Shown: piece after piece, positions 16,281 to 25,237 of the stretch
Layout of the letters: the number at the start of each line of letters is the position of its first letter
Position numbering within the stretch: the first letter of the stretch is position 1
Origin: Aurantimonas coralicida DSM 14790
GTDB taxonomy: Bacteria; Pseudomonadota; Alphaproteobacteria; Rhizobiales; Rhizobiaceae
Assembly: GCF_000421645.1 (NCBI RefSeq)
Contig: NZ_ATXK01000009.1
Coordinates: 1-64,000, forward strand
DNA: 64,000 nt
Direction: 5' to 3'
Made by a program: the position numbers and the translations under genes
Notes under the pieces: generated by a model
Seen by the model: the letters and a program-made list of their open reading frames with translations, nothing else
Told to the model about the DNA's origin: nothing
The model's database searches: none

Positions 16281-16769
16281 ATGGACAGCCGCGAGCGCAG
16301 GAGAGGGGAGCCGGACGGGTCGCCCCGGATCGACCGGCTGTTCGCCTATGGGGCGATGCTGCCGCTGATCGCCGGCGCGCTGGTCCTGTGGTTCGCGCCG
16401 GAGGCCCAGTCCTTCCTGGCGCTGAATCTCACCCTGTTCTGGGGCGCATCGGTGCTGCTGTTCATTGCCGGCGTGCGGCGCGGAGCGAGCCTCAGCCAGA
16501 CGGGCGGTGCGGCCATTGCCGAGATCGCCGCCATGCTCGGGCTGTTTATCGCCGGCGTCGCCAGCCTCGTGGCGACCATCTGGGCGTTTCCGCTGGTCGC
16601 GGCGCTGCTGCAGATTGCCGGCTTTGCCAGTCTCGCGATCCTCGACCGGGTCGCTGCACCCCACGACCGGCCGCTGCCGGCCGAGCGGTTGCGGCCGTTG
16701 CAGATCTGCGTTCCCATCGCGGTGCTCGCCGCTGTGGCGATCTGGATCTGGCGGAGCCCGTTTCTCTAG
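16281..16769 (+). CDS. DUF3429 family membrane protein
   Basis: A 162-residue integral membrane protein with about five hydrophobic segments: LFAYGAMLPLIAGALVLWF, LTLFWGASVLLFIAGVRRG, a long one around AEIAAMLGLFIAGVASLVATI, LVAALLQIAGFASLAILD and VPIAVLAAVAIWIW. The start motif of the fold, a short cytosolic tail then L-x-x-x-G-x-x-P, and the LFWGASVLLFIAGVRRG repeat match DUF3429, whose function is unknown. I chose the ATG at 16281 because GGAAAGGG precedes it by five bases. It stands alone between the TRAP operon terminator and tspO. Confidence 0.75.
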   Translation: MDSRERRRGEPDGSPRIDRLFAYGAMLPLIAGALVLWFAPEAQSFLALNLTLFWGASVLLFIAGVRRGASLSQTGGAAIAEIAAMLGLFIAGVASLVATIWAFPLVAALLQIAGFASLAILDRVAAPHDRPLPAERLRPLQICVPIAVLAAVAIWIWRSPFL

Positions 16770-16868
16770 ACAATCCGTCGCGGATTTTCGTGATCCGCGC
16801 CACCCTATATCCGGTGAGCGTCCGCCCCTGCGGACGGCGCCACGATCCATTCCGATCGGGAGATCATC

Positions 16869-17348
16869 ATGAGCCTTGCGGCGATCGCCAGCCTTTTCGT
16901 CTTTATCGCCATCGTCGCGGTCGTCGCGATCAGCGGCGTGGTGTTCAAGCCGGGGCCCTGGTACGCCCGCCTCGAGAAGCCGGGCTGGACGCCGCCGAAC
17001 CTCGCCTTTCCGATCGTCTGGACAATTCTCTATCTGATGATCGCGGTGGCCGGCTGGCGGGTCTACGAGACCGCCGGCCTGGTGGCGCTGCCCTTCGCCG
17101 TCTACGGCCTGCAGCTCGTCCTCAACGCCGCCTGGTCGGGCCTGTTCTTCGGCCTGCACCGTCCCGGCCTCGCCTTTGCCGACGTCGTGGCGATGGCCGG
17201 CGTGATCGCCGTGAACATCGCGCTGTTCGCGCCGATCGATGCGATCGCGGCCTGGCTGCTGGTGCCGTATCTCGCCTGGGCCGGGCTGGCCGCGTGCCTC
17301 AATTATTCGGTCTGGCGTCGCAATCCCGGTGCGTTCGCGGACGCCTGA
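16869..17348 (+). CDS. tspO: TspO/MBR family protein (tryptophan-rich sensory protein)
   Basis: A five-helix membrane protein related to the mitochondrial peripheral benzodiazepine receptor, which binds porphyrins and in alphaproteobacteria modulates tetrapyrrole and stress responses. The signature is clear: WYARLEKPGWTPPNLAFPIVW after the first helix, NAAWSGLFFGLHRP in the middle and YLAWAGLAACLNYSVWRRN at the end. The length of 159 residues is standard. It has its own GGAG-type ribosome site (CGGGAGATCATC) ahead of the ATG. It has no functional link to its neighbours that I can see. Confidence 0.95.
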   Translation: MSLAAIASLFVFIAIVAVVAISGVVFKPGPWYARLEKPGWTPPNLAFPIVWTILYLMIAVAGWRVYETAGLVALPFAVYGLQLVLNAAWSGLFFGLHRPGLAFADVVAMAGVIAVNIALFAPIDAIAAWLLVPYLAWAGLAACLNYSVWRRNPGAFADA

Positions 17349-17373
17349 GAGAGGCTCCTGTCGCGGCGCGCGC

Positions 17374-18720
17374 TTACTTGCTGAGCGCGATATTGCCGCC
17401 GACCGGGCCGACGCCGGCCGGGACCGGCACGTCGGAATCTGCGTAATTGGCGTTGAGGACCAGTTTCACGCCCGAGGTGATGGTGATTTTGTCCGCAACG
17501 AGGGCCGTCCAGTCCGAGAACTCGCCGACATTGGACTTGCAGCCGGGCGAGCCCGTCTCGGCCGGATCGTCGGCGGCGGTGATGTCGCATTTGCCGTCGG
17601 CATTCTTGTCGCCGCCGATGGTGAGCTCGTCATTGGGCAGGTAGATCGTGCCGATCATGCGCCGGGCGTTGGCGCTTTCGATCTTGAAGCTGCGGCCGCT
17701 GTCCTTCTCGCTATCGGCATAGATCAGGATGCCGGCCATCGGCCCGTCCTTCGCAGCCGACAGGGAAATCGACGAATCGTTCTTCAGATCGAGGCTGGAG
17801 TTCTTGCCGATGAAGACGAGGCTGACATCGTCGCCGGTGATCTCGGTGCCCTTGTGGAGCTTCACCTTGGCGTCCCAGAAGATGTAGGTGCCGGGCCGCA
17901 GGGTGATCTTCGACCCGCTGACCTGGAGATTGCCGCAATAGGTGCCGGGCCACAGGATCTGGTTGTTGTTCGAGATCTTCTGGTTCTTGTGATCGCATTT
18001 CGTCGGGACCGGCGGAATGCGCGAGGTCAGGGGATCGCTGACGGCCGGGCAATCGGTGAGCGGCAAGGGTTCGTAGTTCGACTCGATCCCGTCATAGCCG
18101 CCGGAGGAGCAGGCGAGTTCGCTCGAGAGCTTCGCCACCTTGGTGACCGACAGGCCGCTGGGATCGATCGAGTTGGAATACACCGCGCAATCGGCCGCCT
18201 GGACCTGGGCATTGCCCGAAATGTCGATGGCCTTCTTGCCCTCCTTGGTGAGCGCGATGGCACAGATGCGGCCGCCGCCGGCAATCCGCGCCGTGGCGCT
18301 GGCCGTGAGTTCGCCGATCACGCCGGTCAGGTCGGGCATGGGCAGCGACTTGCCGAAATCCTTGCTGAGCGTGACCGTGACCTCGGTGGAAATGGCGGAT
18401 TCCGCAGCCGTCGCATCCGATCGGCCGCCGATCTTGACGTCGATCGAGACGCCTTCGGCCTGGTTGCCGAGATTGGTCATGGCGAAGGAATAGGCGACGC
18501 TCTTCAGCACCTCCGGCCGGCTGTTGGCCATGTAGAGTTCGCGCGCGGCCGCCAGGGCTGCGCTGTCGGCGGCGCTCTGCAGGCGGGAATGGGCGGATTG
18601 AGCGGTCGAGAGATTGACGACGCTGCCCATGATGAAAATCAGGAGCGGCGTGAGCAAGGCCACGATGGCGGCGACATTGCCACTGGTCGAGGCTGCGAAG
18701 GCATTCAGACGGTGCGTCAT
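17374..18720 (-). CDS. TadG-like pilus assembly protein (TadE/TadG N-domain)
   Basis: A 448-residue exported protein with the N-terminal pattern of the Tad pilus protein TadG: a short basic start, the segment GNVAAIVALLTPLLIFIMGSVVNL that serves as membrane anchor, then SAADSAALAAARELYM. The rest is extracytoplasmic, Ser/Thr/Asp-rich and beta-rich, with several cysteines (for example CSSGGYDG, CPAVSD, KCDHKNQK). It does not show the MIDAS motif of the VWA domain found in many TadG proteins. GAGGAGG precedes the ATG. It is encoded far from the cpa cluster (58-64 kb) and downstream of two signalling genes in the same direction, so it may be an accessory or separately regulated surface component. 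Confidence 0.78.
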   Translation of the reverse strand: MTHRLNAFAASTSGNVAAIVALLTPLLIFIMGSVVNLSTAQSAHSRLQSAADSAALAAARELYMANSRPEVLKSVAYSFAMTNLGNQAEGVSIDVKIGGRSDATAAESAISTEVTVTLSKDFGKSLPMPDLTGVIGELTASATARIAGGGRICAIALTKEGKKAIDISGNAQVQAADCAVYSNSIDPSGLSVTKVAKLSSELACSSGGYDGIESNYEPLPLTDCPAVSDPLTSRIPPVPTKCDHKNQKISNNNQILWPGTYCGNLQVSGSKITLRPGTYIFWDAKVKLHKGTEITGDDVSLVFIGKNSSLDLKNDSSISLSAAKDGPMAGILIYADSEKDSGRSFKIESANARRMIGTIYLPNDELTIGGDKNADGKCDITAADDPAETGSPGCKSNVGEFSDWTALVADKITITSGVKLVLNANYADSDVPVPAGVGPVGGNIALSK

Positions 18721-18870
18721 GTCATGCCTCCTCTGTCAGGGTGCCGGTTGTGGTGAGATGACGAATTTTTCTTAGCTCACAAGCCTTTAGGACGAGGTGA
18801 ATCCGGCGTTTCGCATTTGAGCTTTCGCGTGTCCGAGGCGTCGTCCGGGCGGTGATGTCCCGGACCGCCT

Positions 18871-21630
18871 TCATGCCGACTGCTCGGCTGCATCGGCGTC
18901 CGGCGCGGTCGCGAGTGCCGCAAGGGCGTCGTGGCTGTCGGCCAGCGTGGCCGCGATCTCGTCGAGCATGCCGGGCGCGATCGGCTCGCCCGCCTGGGCC
19001 GCCGCCTCGACAGTGCCGCAGAGCCCGGCCGCGCGGGCGGCACCGGCGCTGTTGCACATGGATTTCAGCGCGTGGGCCAGCCGGGCCGTCTCGTCGCTGC
19101 CGGCTGCCACGGCCTCCCGTAGGTCGGCCAGCGCCTTCGGTGCGTTGGCCGCGAACAGGCCGACGATCTTCTGCAGAACGGCCGGGCCGCTGCGCTTCAC
19201 CAGCGATGCCAGCATGTCCAAGGTTGCCGGATCGAGGAGGGGACCGTTCGCGTGGGCCGGCAACGGGGCGTCGATGGACGGACCCTCCGGCTTTGACCCG
19301 GGCTGGTCGTTCGCCGGGCGGGTGCCGGCAAAGTCGCCGAGGACCCGCGAGATCTGCGGGATCGTGAAGGGCTTGGTCAGATAGGCGTTCATGCCCGCGC
19401 TCTGCCACTCGCCGGCGCTGCCCGGGTCCTTGTGGGCGGTCAGCGCGACGATGGTCGCGGGCTGGCGGCCGGCATGCCGCTCGCCCTCGCGGATGAGGCG
19501 CGTCGCGGTGAAGCCGTCCATGCCGGGCATGGAGCAGTCCATGAAGATGATGTCGTAGGCGTCCCGCTCGGTCATCGCCACGGCGGTCTCGCCGCTCTCG
19601 GCCAGCGCCGCGGTGACGCCGAGCGTGGCCAGGGCTTCCTTCAGCACCTCGCGATTGACCGCGACGTCGTCCACCGCGAGGACGCGCAGGCCGGACATGT
19701 CGGGCAGTTTCGCCGCGGTCTCCATGGCCGGGGTGTCGTCGCGCAGGGCCGCGAAATCGCCGGTCGCGAGCGCCTGCGCCAGATGCTCGATCTCGCTGCG
19801 GCGCAGCGGCAGCGCCATGGCGCCGGCGACCGCGAGGTCGGCGGTCTCGCCCTCCGCGACGCGGGCGTCGCTGGCGCGCAGTACCACGATCGGCGGATGC
19901 GCGGTGGAGGAAGCGGTCGCCAGACGGGCCAGATGCGCCTCGCGCGTCAGGACCAGCGCCGGGGCGGGGCCGGTTTCGTCGCCGCGCAGAACCGTGGCGC
20001 CGCGCCGGATGAGGAGGGTGGCGGTCGCCTCGCTGGTGATCGGGTCGGCGTCGAGAAGCCGGATCGTGCGGCCGGAAAGGCTCTGCGGCCGCGGCGCGGG
20101 GCGGTGGATCTCCAGCGCGACCTCGAAGCCGAAGCAGGAGCCGACGCCTTCCTCGCTGGTCACCCGCACGGAGCCGCCCATGGCCTCCACCAGCTGCTTG
20201 GAGATCGCGAGACCCAGGCCGGTGCCGCCGAACTTGCGGGTGATCGTCTGGTCCGCCTGGGTGAAGCGGCCGAACAGCTTGCCCAGCTTGTCGGCGGGAA
20301 TGCCGATGCCGGTGTCGCGGATGGTGAAGCCCAGCATCGGGGGCCCGCCGGCGTCCCTGGGCGCAAGGCACTCGACCGCGATGGTGACGCCGCCGGTCTC
20401 GGTGAATTTCAGGGCGTTGTTGACGAGGTTGGTCAGCACCTGGGAGATGCGGACCGGATCGCCGATCACTTCGGCCGGCACGTCGGCGTCGATCATGGTG
20501 GCGATGGACAGCGATTTCTCGCGGGCCTTTTCGGCGAACAGGCTGGCGACGTCCTCGACCAGGGTGTCGACCGACAGCGGGATCTCTTCCAGGTCGAGGC
20601 GGCCGGCCTCGATCTTGGACATGTCCAGAATGTCGTTGAGGATGTTCAGGAGCCCGCGCCCGGAGCGCAGGATGATCTCGGCATGGCGTAGATAGCGGCC
20701 CGGGATCGGCGCCGCCGACAGCATCTCCGCCATGACCAGCATGCCGTTCATCGGGGTGCGGATCTCATGGCTGACCGTGGCGAGGAATTCCGACTTGGCG
20801 GCATTGGCCCGCTCGGCCTCGTCCCTGGCGCTGCGCATTTCGGCGGTGCGCAGGGTGACCGTGTCCTCCAGCGTTTCGCGGTGGCGCTGCAGCAGCCGGT
20901 CGCGTTCGTCAATGCGGGCGAACATGTCGTTGAAGGCCCCGGAGAGAACGCCGACTTCGTCGTTCGAGGTCACCTGCAGTCGTTTCGACAGATCCGAACG
21001 CGCGCCGATATCGGCGAACTCGCCGGCCAGGGCACGCAGCGGATCGATGATCCGGGCGATTCTCATCCACGCAACCAGAACCGTCACCGCCAGGACGGAG
21101 GCGCCGACCAGAAGCGAGATCAGGAGATTGTGGAGATACAGGCCGCGCAGCCAGGCGATGTCGGCATGGATGGCGATCGTGCCAACGACGATGCCGCCCT
21201 TGCGGACGGGGGCGGCCCCGGTGATCGTATCCGCGAAGAACACCGACGTCAGTGTCCCGTCGCCGAGACTGCGATCGGTGCTGACGAGGGCTTCCGAGGT
21301 TCCGATCTCGGCCACCGTCCGGCCCTCGGAATCGGCCGCGCTGGCGTAGCGCACATGGGCCAGGTCACGGATCCCGCGCAGGACCTCCAGCGTGCCGCGG
21401 CGGTCGTTTTCGGCGATGGCGTTGGAGGCGGCGGCGGCGAAAGCGGCGGCCGAGCTTTTCAGGCGGTTCTCTTCGGCGGTGACCGTCTGGCGGAAATCCT
21501 GGTAGACGAAGAAGCCGACGGTGCTGGTGACGCCGACCATGACCGCCAGCACGACGACCAGCGACAGGCGGAACCCGAGGGAGCGCCAGAGTCGGACCCG
21601 CGGGGCGGGGGCCTGTCGTGATGCGGGCAT
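18871..21630 (-). CDS. Hybrid sensor histidine kinase with HAMP, HisKA, receiver and HPt domains
   Basis: A 919-residue membrane phosphorelay kinase of the BarA/ArcB type. In order: first membrane helix (about 18-40), periplasmic sensor, second helix (about 170-190), HAMP (about 195-250), HisKA with the phospho-histidine in TVSHEIRTPMNG, HATPase with NALKFT and DTGIGIP...GGTGLGLAISK, and a degenerate receiver-like segment starting RTIRLLDADP, which lacks a phospho-aspartate. A true receiver follows with the aspartate in IIFMDCSMPGMDG and lysine in LTKPF, and finally an HPt domain with the histidine in AHALKSMCNSAGA. All parts for an internal His-Asp-His relay are intact. The REC-EAL gene lies just upstream in the same direction, a plausible partner. 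Confidence 0.93.
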   Translation of the reverse strand: MPASRQAPAPRVRLWRSLGFRLSLVVVLAVMVGVTSTVGFFVYQDFRQTVTAEENRLKSSAAAFAAAASNAIAENDRRGTLEVLRGIRDLAHVRYASAADSEGRTVAEIGTSEALVSTDRSLGDGTLTSVFFADTITGAAPVRKGGIVVGTIAIHADIAWLRGLYLHNLLISLLVGASVLAVTVLVAWMRIARIIDPLRALAGEFADIGARSDLSKRLQVTSNDEVGVLSGAFNDMFARIDERDRLLQRHRETLEDTVTLRTAEMRSARDEAERANAAKSEFLATVSHEIRTPMNGMLVMAEMLSAAPIPGRYLRHAEIILRSGRGLLNILNDILDMSKIEAGRLDLEEIPLSVDTLVEDVASLFAEKAREKSLSIATMIDADVPAEVIGDPVRISQVLTNLVNNALKFTETGGVTIAVECLAPRDAGGPPMLGFTIRDTGIGIPADKLGKLFGRFTQADQTITRKFGGTGLGLAISKQLVEAMGGSVRVTSEEGVGSCFGFEVALEIHRPAPRPQSLSGRTIRLLDADPITSEATATLLIRRGATVLRGDETGPAPALVLTREAHLARLATASSTAHPPIVVLRASDARVAEGETADLAVAGAMALPLRRSEIEHLAQALATGDFAALRDDTPAMETAAKLPDMSGLRVLAVDDVAVNREVLKEALATLGVTAALAESGETAVAMTERDAYDIIFMDCSMPGMDGFTATRLIREGERHAGRQPATIVALTAHKDPGSAGEWQSAGMNAYLTKPFTIPQISRVLGDFAGTRPANDQPGSKPEGPSIDAPLPAHANGPLLDPATLDMLASLVKRSGPAVLQKIVGLFAANAPKALADLREAVAAGSDETARLAHALKSMCNSAGAARAAGLCGTVEAAAQAGEPIAPGMLDEIAATLADSHDALAALATAPDADAAEQSA

Positions 21631-21734
21631 AAGTCTATCCTGCGCGCATGGTTCTGCGCCACCGTGACCGCGGCGCCGTCACGGCCGGACGGGGCGGCGC
21701 GGAATCAAAACCCGGCTGAGCCCCAGCCACCGGG

Positions 21735-22931
21735 TCAGGCCGAGCCGAACCGGCGCGCGGCATGCGCGAAGTCGGTGAGGACGAAGGCGTCGGCGGCCGG
21801 CAGGGGCTTGCTGTACAGATAGCCCTGGACGATGCGGATGCCGGCCTCGCGGACGATGGCGAGTTCTTCGGTCGTCTCGACCCCCTCAGCCACCACCGCC
21901 ATGCCGAGATCCTTTGCCGTGGTCGCCGTGTTCTCCAGGAAGCGCCGCGAGATGCGGTCGTGAACGCAGGCCTGGACGATGGAGCGGTCGACCTTCAGCT
22001 CGCTGAACGGGCACAGGCGCAGCAGCGCGAAATTGGCACTGCCGGTGCCGTAATCGTCGATCGAGACGCCGAAGCCCGCCATGCGCGCCCGCGTCAGGAT
22101 CTCGATCATGTCGGTCATCGAGCTGGGCAGGGCGGTTTCGGTCAGTTCGAAGGTGATGCCGGACGGGTCCAGGTCGCGCTCGGCCGCCAGGCCGAACAGT
22201 GCCGGCATGACATGGGGGACCTCGATGATCCGGGCATCGAGGTTGATCGAGACGCGGCGCGTGACGCCCTTGGCCCGCCATGCGGCGATGTCATCCATGA
22301 CCCGCGTTGCGATCTCGATGGTCAGGGGCGGAAGGTCGGCCTCGCTGAGGCCGGGATGGAAGACCGCCTGCGGTCCGAGGATCTCGCCGCCGACGGTGTC
22401 GAGCCGGATCAGTGCCTCGAGGCCGGTCACTTCCAGCGAGACGAGGTCCACCTGGGGCTGGTAATAGGGCAGCAGCGTTCCGCGCGCGGTGGTGGACGCG
22501 GCGGCGCTGGCCGGCCTCCTGGTGGATCTCTGCTGTTGCGGGCAGGCTTCGCAGGCCTCCAGGAGCGCGACGAAATCGGCTGTTCGGATCGGCTTCTTCA
22601 TGGAGCCGCAGATGCGCACGCCGAGCATCTCGCCCATGCGGCGGGCCGCGTCGAGGATGGCCTCGGATTCACCGCTCGACAGCAACACGGCGCCGCCATA
22701 GCCCTGCTCGCCGAGGCTGCGCAGATAGGCGAGACCGTCCATTTTCGGCATGTTCAGGTCGAGGACGATGACGTCGATCGGATGGCGTGCCGCGCGCAGC
22801 GCCGCCAGTCCCTCGACGCCGTCGCATGCCGTCGTCACCGTATGGTCACCCAGGGACAGCACGACGCTCTCGGCCACTGCGAGGAAGATGGGGTCGTCGT
22901 CAACGACGAGAATATGATGCGCAGTCGCCAT
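21735..22931 (-). CDS. Response regulator with EAL phosphodiesterase domain (REC-EAL)
   Basis: A two-domain signalling protein (398 residues). The receiver (about 5-125) has the acidic pocket VVDDD, phospho-aspartate in VIVLDLNMPKMDG and lysine in MKKPIR. The EAL domain (about 150-390) degrades cyclic di-GMP. Its catalytic residues appear intact: LEALIR (the EAL motif), INLD, FELTE, DDYGTG, LKVDR, AEGVE and QGYLYSKP. Phosphorylation would therefore tune c-di-GMP breakdown, often in the switch between motility and surface attachment. The hybrid kinase gene lies 104 bases downstream in the same direction with its HPt domain as probable phosphate donor, and a TadG-like gene follows. Confidence 0.93.
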   Translation of the reverse strand: MATAHHILVVDDDPIFLAVAESVVLSLGDHTVTTACDGVEGLAALRAARHPIDVIVLDLNMPKMDGLAYLRSLGEQGYGGAVLLSSGESEAILDAARRMGEMLGVRICGSMKKPIRTADFVALLEACEACPQQQRSTRRPASAAASTTARGTLLPYYQPQVDLVSLEVTGLEALIRLDTVGGEILGPQAVFHPGLSEADLPPLTIEIATRVMDDIAAWRAKGVTRRVSINLDARIIEVPHVMPALFGLAAERDLDPSGITFELTETALPSSMTDMIEILTRARMAGFGVSIDDYGTGSANFALLRLCPFSELKVDRSIVQACVHDRISRRFLENTATTAKDLGMAVVAEGVETTEELAIVREAGIRIVQGYLYSKPLPAADAFVLTDFAHAARRFGSA

Positions 22932-23102
22932 GAAGCCTCCTGGGGACCGCTAACATCCCAGCCGGGAACGAAAAAACGGTTACCAGAGCAGGGCAGATGC
23001 GCGATTGTCTGACGGAAAGGTCAGATTTCCAGCTGCCATGGTTCGGCGCGGCCGTTCGGGGCGGGGGAACCCACGCGTTGCCAGCCCTGCGGGCCAAGCC
23101 GC

Positions 23103-23495
23103 TTATGCCGGACCGGGATCGCCGGCGAGGATCTTCAGGCTCGCGAGGCTCGGGGCAAAGAACAGCGACAACCCCTTGTAACGGATGAAATCCCGCAAGG
23201 GCAGATCCAGCGCCGTCCCGTCGGCCAGGGGGATATGGGCCGAGGCGAATGCCTTCGGCTTGTCGCGCAGTCCGAACATGCTGTCCTGACGCCGCCAGCC
23301 CTGTTTCACATCATAAAAGCGATCGCTGAAGCCGGTTTCCTGCATCCAGCGAATGATCGTGTAGAGCTGTTCGTTGATGCGGGCGCAGGCGAAGATGCCG
23401 ACAAGGCCGCGGTCCTGGCCGTCATCGACGGAGCCGGCGAGCGACGGGCCGTAGGAGAATCCGCGTCGCACGAGCGAAGCCCTCGGATTGTCACG
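23103..23495 (-). pseudogene. C-terminal remnant of a Dyp-type heme peroxidase
   Basis: The reading frame from the codon after an in-frame TAG (23496-23498) to the stop at 23103 resembles the C-terminal quarter of Dyp-type peroxidases. It has DNPRASLVRRGFSYGP, then DRGLVGIFACARINEQLYTIIRWMQ, then GLSLFFAPSLASLKILAG, which are the distal-loop, central-strand and C-terminal motifs of the family. The N-terminal ferredoxin-like domain and the proximal heme-binding region are absent upstream. A GTG at 23471 could start a 122-residue protein, but it would lack most of the fold. I therefore read it as a decayed gene rather than a small protein. Confidence 0.6.
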
Positions 23496-23962
23496 CTAGT
23501 CTTTGCTTTGCCCGGACAGGGTCGAGCCGGAACGGCATCGCCGTCTTGGAGCCGCGTGTGGAGCGCGCGGGCGCGACCGTTCCACCGGTCGGATGATATG
23601 TCGGCCCGGCAGCGGACGACCCGGAACGGGATCAGGGCTACCTCCCATCCAGCATGTCGCTTTGCATTAGCTTACGAAAGGGAAGGTTTGTGCGTGATGT
23701 GTCGGCGCACGCCGCGAACGCCCGACGATGCCGTCTCCTGTAAGACACCGGACATCGACGCTAAACGACGCGACCGGGAACGCTGGCACCGTGCGACGCG
23801 ACCGGACTGGCGGTCGGCAGCCGGCCATCAAAACAGCAACGGATCAAGGTCCGGCCGTCTGAGTTGATCTTCAATGCAGTGGCACAGTCCGCCGCGTCTG
23901 CTGTCGCTGTTGCTTGCTCCATCGAAGCGAGCCACCACGCATAGCTACGAGGATCCAGCAAA
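23496..23962. other. Gene-free region between peroxidase remnant and alcohol dehydrogenase
   Basis: About 465 bases without a convincing gene on either strand. The stretch 23640-23700 (TTTGCATTAGCTTACG...) is more AT-rich than its surroundings and could hold the promoter of the alcohol dehydrogenase gene, but no clean -35/-10 pair or extracytoplasmic-sigma (GGAAC...GTT) promoter was found. It may include further decayed sequence from the peroxidase locus. Confidence 0.4.
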
Positions 23963-25183
23963 ATGAGAGCTGTCGTTTTTCACGGTATCCGCGACATTCG
24001 CCTGGACACGGTCCCCGACCCGACCATCAAGCAGCCGACCGACGCCATCGTGCGGATCACGTCGAGCGCCATCTGCGGAACCGACCTGCACATGATCCGC
24101 GGGTCGATGCCCGGGATGGTCGAGGGCACCGTCATGGGGCACGAGGGTGTCGGCGTGATCGAGGAGGTGGGCAGCAGCGTCCGCAATCTGCGCCCCGGCC
24201 AGCGCGTCGTGATCCCGTCGACGATCGCCTGCGGCCACTGTTCCTACTGCCGCGACGGCTATACCGCCCAGTGCGACGACGCCAATCCGAACGGGCATCT
24301 CGCCGGGACGGCCTTCTATGGCGGCCCGCAGCCGACCGGCCCCTTCGACGGGCTGCAGGCGGAATATGCCCGCATCCCCCATGCCAACGTCAATCTCGTG
24401 CCGCTGCATCCGGAGATCACCGACCATCAGGCGATCTGCCTGTCCGACATTGCCTCCACCGGCTGGTTCGGCGCCGACATCGCCGATATCGAGGCCGGCC
24501 GCGGCAAGACGGTGCTGGTGATGGGCTGCGGTCCGGTCGGGCTGTTCAGCATATTGGGGGCCTGGCACAAGGGCGCCCAGCGGGTGATCGCCGTCGACCG
24601 CCTGCCGGACCGGCTGGACAAGGCGCGCGAACTGGGCGCCGAGACGATCAATTTCGAGGAAGAGAACCCGATCGAGGCGATCCGCGAACTCACCGGCGGC
24701 ATCGGTCCGGACCGGGCGATCGATGTCGTTGGGGTCGATGCCTTCATGCCCACCAAGGGGCCGATGCGGGTCCTGGAAAAGCGCGCCGAGCAATATGCTG
24801 AGCAGGTCGAGCGGCTGGCCGAGGCGGGCGCCGACACCAATGCGGCGCATTTTGCCGCCGGCGACGCGCCGTCCCTGTCCCTCGAATGGGCGACCGAGGC
24901 GCTGGCCAAGGCCGGCACCCTGGCGATCATCGGCGTCTATCCCCAGAGCCACAACGCCTTTCCGATCGGCACGGCGATGAACAAGAACATCACCATGCGG
25001 ATGGGGAACGCCAACCACAAGAAATACGTCCAGGAACTGGTGGAATTGGTGCGGCGCGGCGGGCTGAAGCCCGAACATATCCTGTCGCAGATGGAACCGA
25101 TGACCGACGTCATCGCTGCCTATGAGACCTTCGACGCCCAGAACAAGGGCTGGGTGAAAGTGGAACTGAACCCGGCCGCATGA
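23963..25183 (+). CDS. Zinc-dependent alcohol dehydrogenase, glutathione-independent formaldehyde-dehydrogenase type
   Basis: A medium-chain dehydrogenase (406 residues) that oxidises an alcohol or hydrated aldehyde with NAD. The catalytic-zinc cysteine is in SSAICGTDLHMIRG, followed by GHEGVGVIEEVG. The four structural-zinc cysteines are in CGHCSYCRDGYTAQC, and the nucleotide loop is VMGCGPVGLFSILGA. The extra length and the insertion after the Rossmann fold match the fdhA-like subgroup rather than classical 350-residue enzymes. A DUF427 gene follows by 54 bases, probably in the same transcript. Such dehydrogenases are frequent in stress-related clusters of Rhizobiales; a specific substrate is not shown. 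Confidence 0.9.
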   Translation: MRAVVFHGIRDIRLDTVPDPTIKQPTDAIVRITSSAICGTDLHMIRGSMPGMVEGTVMGHEGVGVIEEVGSSVRNLRPGQRVVIPSTIACGHCSYCRDGYTAQCDDANPNGHLAGTAFYGGPQPTGPFDGLQAEYARIPHANVNLVPLHPEITDHQAICLSDIASTGWFGADIADIEAGRGKTVLVMGCGPVGLFSILGAWHKGAQRVIAVDRLPDRLDKARELGAETINFEEENPIEAIRELTGGIGPDRAIDVVGVDAFMPTKGPMRVLEKRAEQYAEQVERLAEAGADTNAAHFAAGDAPSLSLEWATEALAKAGTLAIIGVYPQSHNAFPIGTAMNKNITMRMGNANHKKYVQELVELVRRGGLKPEHILSQMEPMTDVIAAYETFDAQNKGWVKVELNPAA

Positions 25184-25237
25184 GGCGCGTCGCCGTCCGC
25201 CTCGCGGCGGTTCACATGTGAAGGAAAGGAGAATGTC

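Noticed and set aside
14496-17159. A 887-codon minus-strand frame opposite dctM, the DUF3429 gene and tspO
   Set aside because: It is dominated by His/Arg/Asp/Gln-rich low-complexity sequence and crosses three real genes and a terminator.
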